Shown: positions 15,752 to 18,751 of the stretch, one piece after another
How positions within the stretch are numbered: position 1 is the first letter of the stretch
Layout: every line of letters begins with the position of its first letter
Origin: DATKMS01 sp041497995
GTDB lineage: Bacteria > Desulfobacterota > Binatia > HRBIN30
Length of the DNA stretch: 18,751 nucleotides
Reading direction: 5' to 3'
Assembly: GCA_041497995.1 (NCBI GenBank)
Contig: JBGQHM010000086.1
Span: forward strand, 1-18,751
Program-made: the position numbers and the translations under genes
Notes under the pieces: model-generated
Database searches by the model: none
The model's input: the letters and a program-made list of their open reading frames with translations, nothing else
Told to the model about the DNA's origin: nothing

Positions 15752-15780
15752 CGTATATACAGAATGGAGCGTCTCCTCAA
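15752..15780 (-). promoter_or_regulatory. Probable brnTA promoter with overlapping palindromes
   Basis: On the minus strand, TTGAGG (15780-15775) and TATACG (15757-15752) are separated by 17 bp, and the -10 end is 6 nt from the brnT GTG, so transcription would start at or next to the start codon. Two overlapping 8-bp palindromes, ATACGTAT (15749-15756) and GTATATAC (15753-15760), cover the -10 region and are the natural candidates for the BrnA autorepression site. This rests on pattern only. Confidence 0.4.
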
Positions 15781-16083
15781 CCCGTCGGCGGGACTCGCCG
15801 GCGCGGGCAGGGTTGGAAGGGCGTGCAACGAACCACTCGGCCGACTCACCCGCGGATCATCGTGAGCGGATGCGGATAGCCCGCATAAACAGCCGACTGG
15901 CCATAGGTCGTCAGAGATCGACCGTGCGGCCGCCGCGCGCAAGCGCTCCCGCGAGGACCGCTTCTCGACTTGCCTCTCGCACCGGAAAACGCCCCAGGCG
16001 CACCGCTACGTTCAGGTCCGCCGTCTTTCGATGACGGTGCGATCCTCGATCGTCGGCGAGATTGGCGGAGGTAGTTTGAAATC
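15781..16083. other. Gene-free stretch between nuoN and brnT
   Basis: I find no supported gene in these 303 bases. A short hairpin ATGCGG/CCGCAT lies at 15870-15886. A CCGTC/GACGG stem near 16019-16035, about 50 nt after the nuoN stop, could help end nuo transcription but has no T-run. A minus-strand frame ending at 15911 reads VAVRLGRFPVREASREAVL for part of its length, with no start codon or ribosome site, and may be the remnant of a lost gene or chance coding in GC-rich DNA. Confidence 0.5.
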
Positions 16084-17562
16084 TCAGCCGATGAGAAAAT
16101 GCAGCGAGCGGTTCGTGAAGGCGACGACGGGAGCCCAGTAGATCCCCATGACGAGCGTCGCGGCGGACAAGGCCCACATCAGGGCGCCGTTGTGGGCGCT
16201 CACCGTCACCGGAACTTCGGTACCGTCGGGGAAGTCGAGGAACATCGTCCGCACGATGCGCGCGTAGTAGTAGAGCGAGATGACGCTGTTGATGACGCCG
16301 ACCAGCGCGAGGACGTAGAACTGCTGCCGCACGACGGCGGCGAACAGATAGAACTTGCCGACGAACCCAGCCAGCGGGGGCAAGCCGGTGAGCGAGAAGA
16401 GGAAGATGGCCATCGCGATGGCCGGTGCCGCGCCGCCGCGCCAGGCAAGGCCGCGGAAGCCTTCGATGTCCTCGCGGCCGGTCGAGTTGGCTACGATCAT
16501 CACCACCAAGAACGCGCCGATGTTCATCAAGTAGTAGACCACCATGTAGAACATCATCGCCCGCAGCCCTTCGTTGCTCAGAACGACGAAGCCCATGAGC
16601 ATGTAGCCGGCGTGGGCGATGCTCGAGTACGCCAGCAGCCGCTTCAGGTTGCGCTGCGACAGTGCCGACAGGTTGCCCAAGGTCATCGTCACCATGGACA
16701 GAACGAGCACCAGCTGCGGCCATTCGACGCCGGGGAGGAACTGCCACGTCCCATCGGCAACAGGCTGGGAGAGCGCCGGGTAGAAGACGCGCATGAGCAA
16801 CGCGAAGCCGGCGGACTTCGAACCGACCGACAGGAACGCCGTGATCGGGATCGGCGCGCCGGTGTACACGTCGGGCGCCCACATGTGGAAGGGGACGGCG
16901 GAGATCTTGTACCCGAAGCCGGCGAGCGTCAGCACCACGGCGATGAACAGCGCCAGCTGGTTGGGGGTGCCGTGCATCAGTGCGGCATTGATCTGGCCGA
17001 AGTCCATGCCACCGGCGAGGCCGAAGATCCAGCTCATGCCGTAGATCATCGTTCCCGAGGCGACACCCCCGTAGATGAGATACTTCAGCGCGGCTTCGCC
17101 CGAGCGCCGGTCGTGGCGCAAGTAGCCGCTCAACACGTACGAGGTCAGGCTGACGAATTCCAACGACAGGTAGGCCATCAGCAGGTTGTTCGCCGAGGCC
17201 ATGAAGTACATGCCCAATGTGCTGGAGAGCAGCAAGCCGTAGTACTCGCCTTGGTTCGCGCCCTTGATCTCCTTCGATCCCAGCGACATCCACACCGCCG
17301 CCATGGCCGAGAGGGAAAAGATCACCTTGAAGAAGACGGCGAACGGGTCCTGCACGATCATGCGACTGAACAGCAAGGCGTCCGGCGTCCCGGCCAGCCG
17401 CGTGGCGGCGAGCAACGAGAGAGCGGTCGCCGCGAGCGCAATTTCGCCGAGGCGCTCTTTCTCAGTCACCACGAGGTCGATGAGGAAGATCGCGATGATG
17501 GCGAAGACGAGCAGCAGCTCGGGAAGGATGAATCCCAGGCTCTGAACGTTGCTGATGCTCAT
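16084..17562 (-). CDS. nuoN: NADH-quinone oxidoreductase subunit N
   Basis: This is a 492-residue antiporter-like proton-pumping subunit in the membrane arm of complex I, of normal length with about 14 hydrophobic helices. Key features are the family pair Glu135 in YLSLEFVSLTSYVLSGY and Lys219 near AVPFHMWAPDVYTGAP (223-237), Lys249 in VGSKSAG, and LKRLLAYSSIAHAGYMLMG on the later half-channel. The ATG at 17562 has GGAAG 6 nt upstream. It follows nuoM with 16 nt between stop and start, and is the last gene of the nuo operon here, as is usual. Confidence 0.97.
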   Translation of the reverse strand: MSISNVQSLGFILPELLLVFAIIAIFLIDLVVTEKERLGEIALAATALSLLAATRLAGTPDALLFSRMIVQDPFAVFFKVIFSLSAMAAVWMSLGSKEIKGANQGEYYGLLLSSTLGMYFMASANNLLMAYLSLEFVSLTSYVLSGYLRHDRRSGEAALKYLIYGGVASGTMIYGMSWIFGLAGGMDFGQINAALMHGTPNQLALFIAVVLTLAGFGYKISAVPFHMWAPDVYTGAPIPITAFLSVGSKSAGFALLMRVFYPALSQPVADGTWQFLPGVEWPQLVLVLSMVTMTLGNLSALSQRNLKRLLAYSSIAHAGYMLMGFVVLSNEGLRAMMFYMVVYYLMNIGAFLVVMIVANSTGREDIEGFRGLAWRGGAAPAIAMAIFLFSLTGLPPLAGFVGKFYLFAAVVRQQFYVLALVGVINSVISLYYYARIVRTMFLDFPDGTEVPVTVSAHNGALMWALSAATLVMGIYWAPVVAFTNRSLHFLIG

Positions 17563-17578
17563 CGGGCGCTTCCAGCCA

Positions 17579-18751
17579 TCACCCGCCGAGCACCAACTGG
17601 TTGAGGCTATTGAGCGACTGGCTCATGAGATCGAGAATCGGGCGCGGGTAGACGCCGAGGATCACGACGATCACTGCCAGCGGCACGAGGGTGAAGATCT
17701 CACGCCCATTGATCTCGGCAATCCCCACGTACTTCTCGTTCACCTTGCCGAGGAAGACGCGCTGCATCATCCAGAGGATGTAGCCGGCGGTCAGGATCAC
17801 GGCGCTCGCTCCGATCGCGGTGAGCACCGGATACCGCTGCCACGCGCCGAGCAGGACGAGGATCTCAGAGATGAAGGCGGAGAGCCCCGGCAACCCGAGC
17901 GCAGCGAAGAAGGCGAGTCCCGCGATACCCGTATACACGGGCATCACCGACGCCAAGCCGCCAAAGCCGGCAATCTCGCGGTGATGCGCGCGGTCGTAGA
18001 TGACGCCGACGAGGAGGAACAGCATTGCCGTGACCGTGCCGTGGTTGAACATCTGCAGCACGGCGCCCTGGATGCCCAGCGACGTGAAGGACGCCATGCC
18101 CAGCATCACGTAGCCCATGTGGCTGATGCTGGAGTAGGCGACCAGCTTCTTCAGGTCCGTCTGCGCCATGGCGCACAACGCACCGTAGACGATGTTGAAG
18201 GCGCCGAGCGCGCCGAGGAAGTAGTAGGACAGCTCAGCGGTGGCGCCAGGCAGCATGCCGAAGTTGATGCGCAGAATGCCATAGGTACCCATCTTCAGCA
18301 GGATGCCGGCGAGAATGACGGAGATGGCAGTCGGCGCTTCAACGTGCGCGTCAGGCAACCACGTATGGAACGGGAACGCCGGGATCTTGATGGCGAAGCC
18401 GATGAACAGCGCGATCCACACGATGGTCTGGAACTGGTGCGAGTAGCTGGCGTGCGCCGCCATCAGCTTGGTCATGTCGAAGGTGTGCGGCGTCTGCGAG
18501 AAGTAGAGCGCCAGCAGCGCCAGCAGCATCAGCACGCTGCCGGCCAGCGTGTACAGGAAGAACTTGATGGCGGCGTACTCGCGCCGCGCGCCGCCCCAGA
18601 TGCCGATGAGGAAGTACATCGGCAGCAGCATCAGCTCCCAGAAGATGTAGAACAGGAAGAAGTCGAGCGCGACGAACACACCCATCATCGCTGCGTCGAG
18701 CAGCAGGAACAGCGCGAAGTAGCCCTTCACCGCCTTCTCGATGCCCCACGA
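17579..18751 (-). CDS. nuoM: NADH-quinone oxidoreductase subunit M, missing its N-terminal part at the window edge
   Basis: This second antiporter-like proton-pumping subunit of complex I shows 390 residues; about 100 more should lie beyond base 18751, where the frame is still open. The visible part begins within the helix leading to FFLFYIFWELMLLPMYFLIG, which holds the conserved channel glutamate. FFLYTLAGSVLMLLALL, PFHTWLPDAHVEAPTAISV, ILLKMGTYGILR (conserved Lys), DLKKLVAYSSISHMGYVMLG and LQMFNHGTVTAMLFLLVG follow, all diagnostic of NuoM. The first in-frame start-like codon in view (GTG 18730) is internal to the protein and is not the start. It is co-transcribed with nuoN. Confidence 0.97.
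   Translation of the reverse strand, partial: SWGIEKAVKGYFALFLLLDAAMMGVFVALDFFLFYIFWELMLLPMYFLIGIWGGARREYAAIKFFLYTLAGSVLMLLALLALYFSQTPHTFDMTKLMAAHASYSHQFQTIVWIALFIGFAIKIPAFPFHTWLPDAHVEAPTAISVILAGILLKMGTYGILRINFGMLPGATAELSYYFLGALGAFNIVYGALCAMAQTDLKKLVAYSSISHMGYVMLGMASFTSLGIQGAVLQMFNHGTVTAMLFLLVGVIYDRAHHREIAGFGGLASVMPVYTGIAGLAFFAALGLPGLSAFISEILVLLGAWQRYPVLTAIGASAVILTAGYILWMMQRVFLGKVNEKYVGIAEINGREIFTLVPLAVIVVILGVYPRPILDLMSQSLNSLNQLVLGG

Noticed and set aside
15764..15865. Short plus-strand ORF of about 33 codons upstream of brnT
   Set aside because: It has no ribosome-binding site, no recognisable motif and lies over the brnTA promoter.
15970..16080. LysR-like remnant in the nuoN-brnT gap
   Set aside because: A short AVRLGRFP-like stretch resembles part of some regulators, but it is too short and lacks any start or flanking conserved segments.
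15911..17293. 460-codon minus-strand frame overlapping nuoN
   Set aside because: It is mostly an off-frame reading of nuoN; only its last 35 or so residues leave the gene, with no start or ribosome site.
16099..17604. 501-codon open frame on the plus strand, opposite nuoN
   Set aside because: It is antisense to nuoN, dominated by His, Arg, Glu and Gln with no hydrophobic core or family motif.

Overview
The window is high-GC DNA (roughly 60-65% by eye) from a Gram-negative, respiring bacterium. It carries NuoM and NuoN of complex I, periplasmic proteins with Sec signals, an SCP2-type thiolase with its DUF35 partner, and a bufferin (copper-binding peptide) operon. The gene mix, together with the many intergenic palindromes built of short words, is what I would expect from an uncultured soil or groundwater lineage near the former Deltaproteobacteria (for example Binatota). 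That placement is an inference with low confidence. No rRNA, tRNA, CRISPR array, transposase or phage gene is visible.

Layout. 1-3108 (minus): the N-terminal part of nadC (cut by the window edge) downstream of valS. 3220-6068 (plus): a two-CBS protein, then a TVP38/TMEM64 membrane protein overlapping a MerA/Lpd-like FAD disulfide reductase. 6070-6232: a large palindromic element between convergent genes. 6240-10404 (minus): a DUF35 Zn-ribbon/OB protein, its SCP2-type thiolase, an APC amino-acid permease, and a secreted SurA-like/DsbA-like fusion. 10481-10849 (minus): an unrecognised secreted basic protein with its own terminator. 10956-11159 (plus): a dodecin. 11175-12576 (minus): a glutathione transferase and a short-chain dehydrogenase. 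12661-15101 (minus): a bufferin cluster with two paralogous six-cysteine precursor peptides (bufA), the DUF692 multinuclear iron enzyme (bufB) and its DUF2063 partner (bufC). 15244-15745 (minus): a brnT-brnA toxin-antitoxin pair. 15746-16083: a gene-free stretch. 16084-18751 (minus): nuoN and most of nuoM.

The most interesting system is the bufferin cluster. Two precursors with identical cysteine spacing (5-5-6-5-12) are made first, and each is followed at once by a strong hairpin. The modifying enzyme genes come after and overlap each other by 56 bp, and bufB has no visible Shine-Dalgarno. This arrangement looks suited to making much more peptide than enzyme. The cluster is a clear member of a recently described RiPP family rather than a new one, but the tandem precursors and the hairpins deserve attention.

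The second theme is structural. Five intergenic elements (335-444, 6070-6232, 8643-8745, 9893-9949, 14328-14409) are long inverted repeats, and each begins within about 0-14 nt of a stop codon. Four have imperfect arms made of degenerate repeated words, and the words differ from element to element while the architecture is the same. One of them may supply the N-terminal codons of the APC permease.
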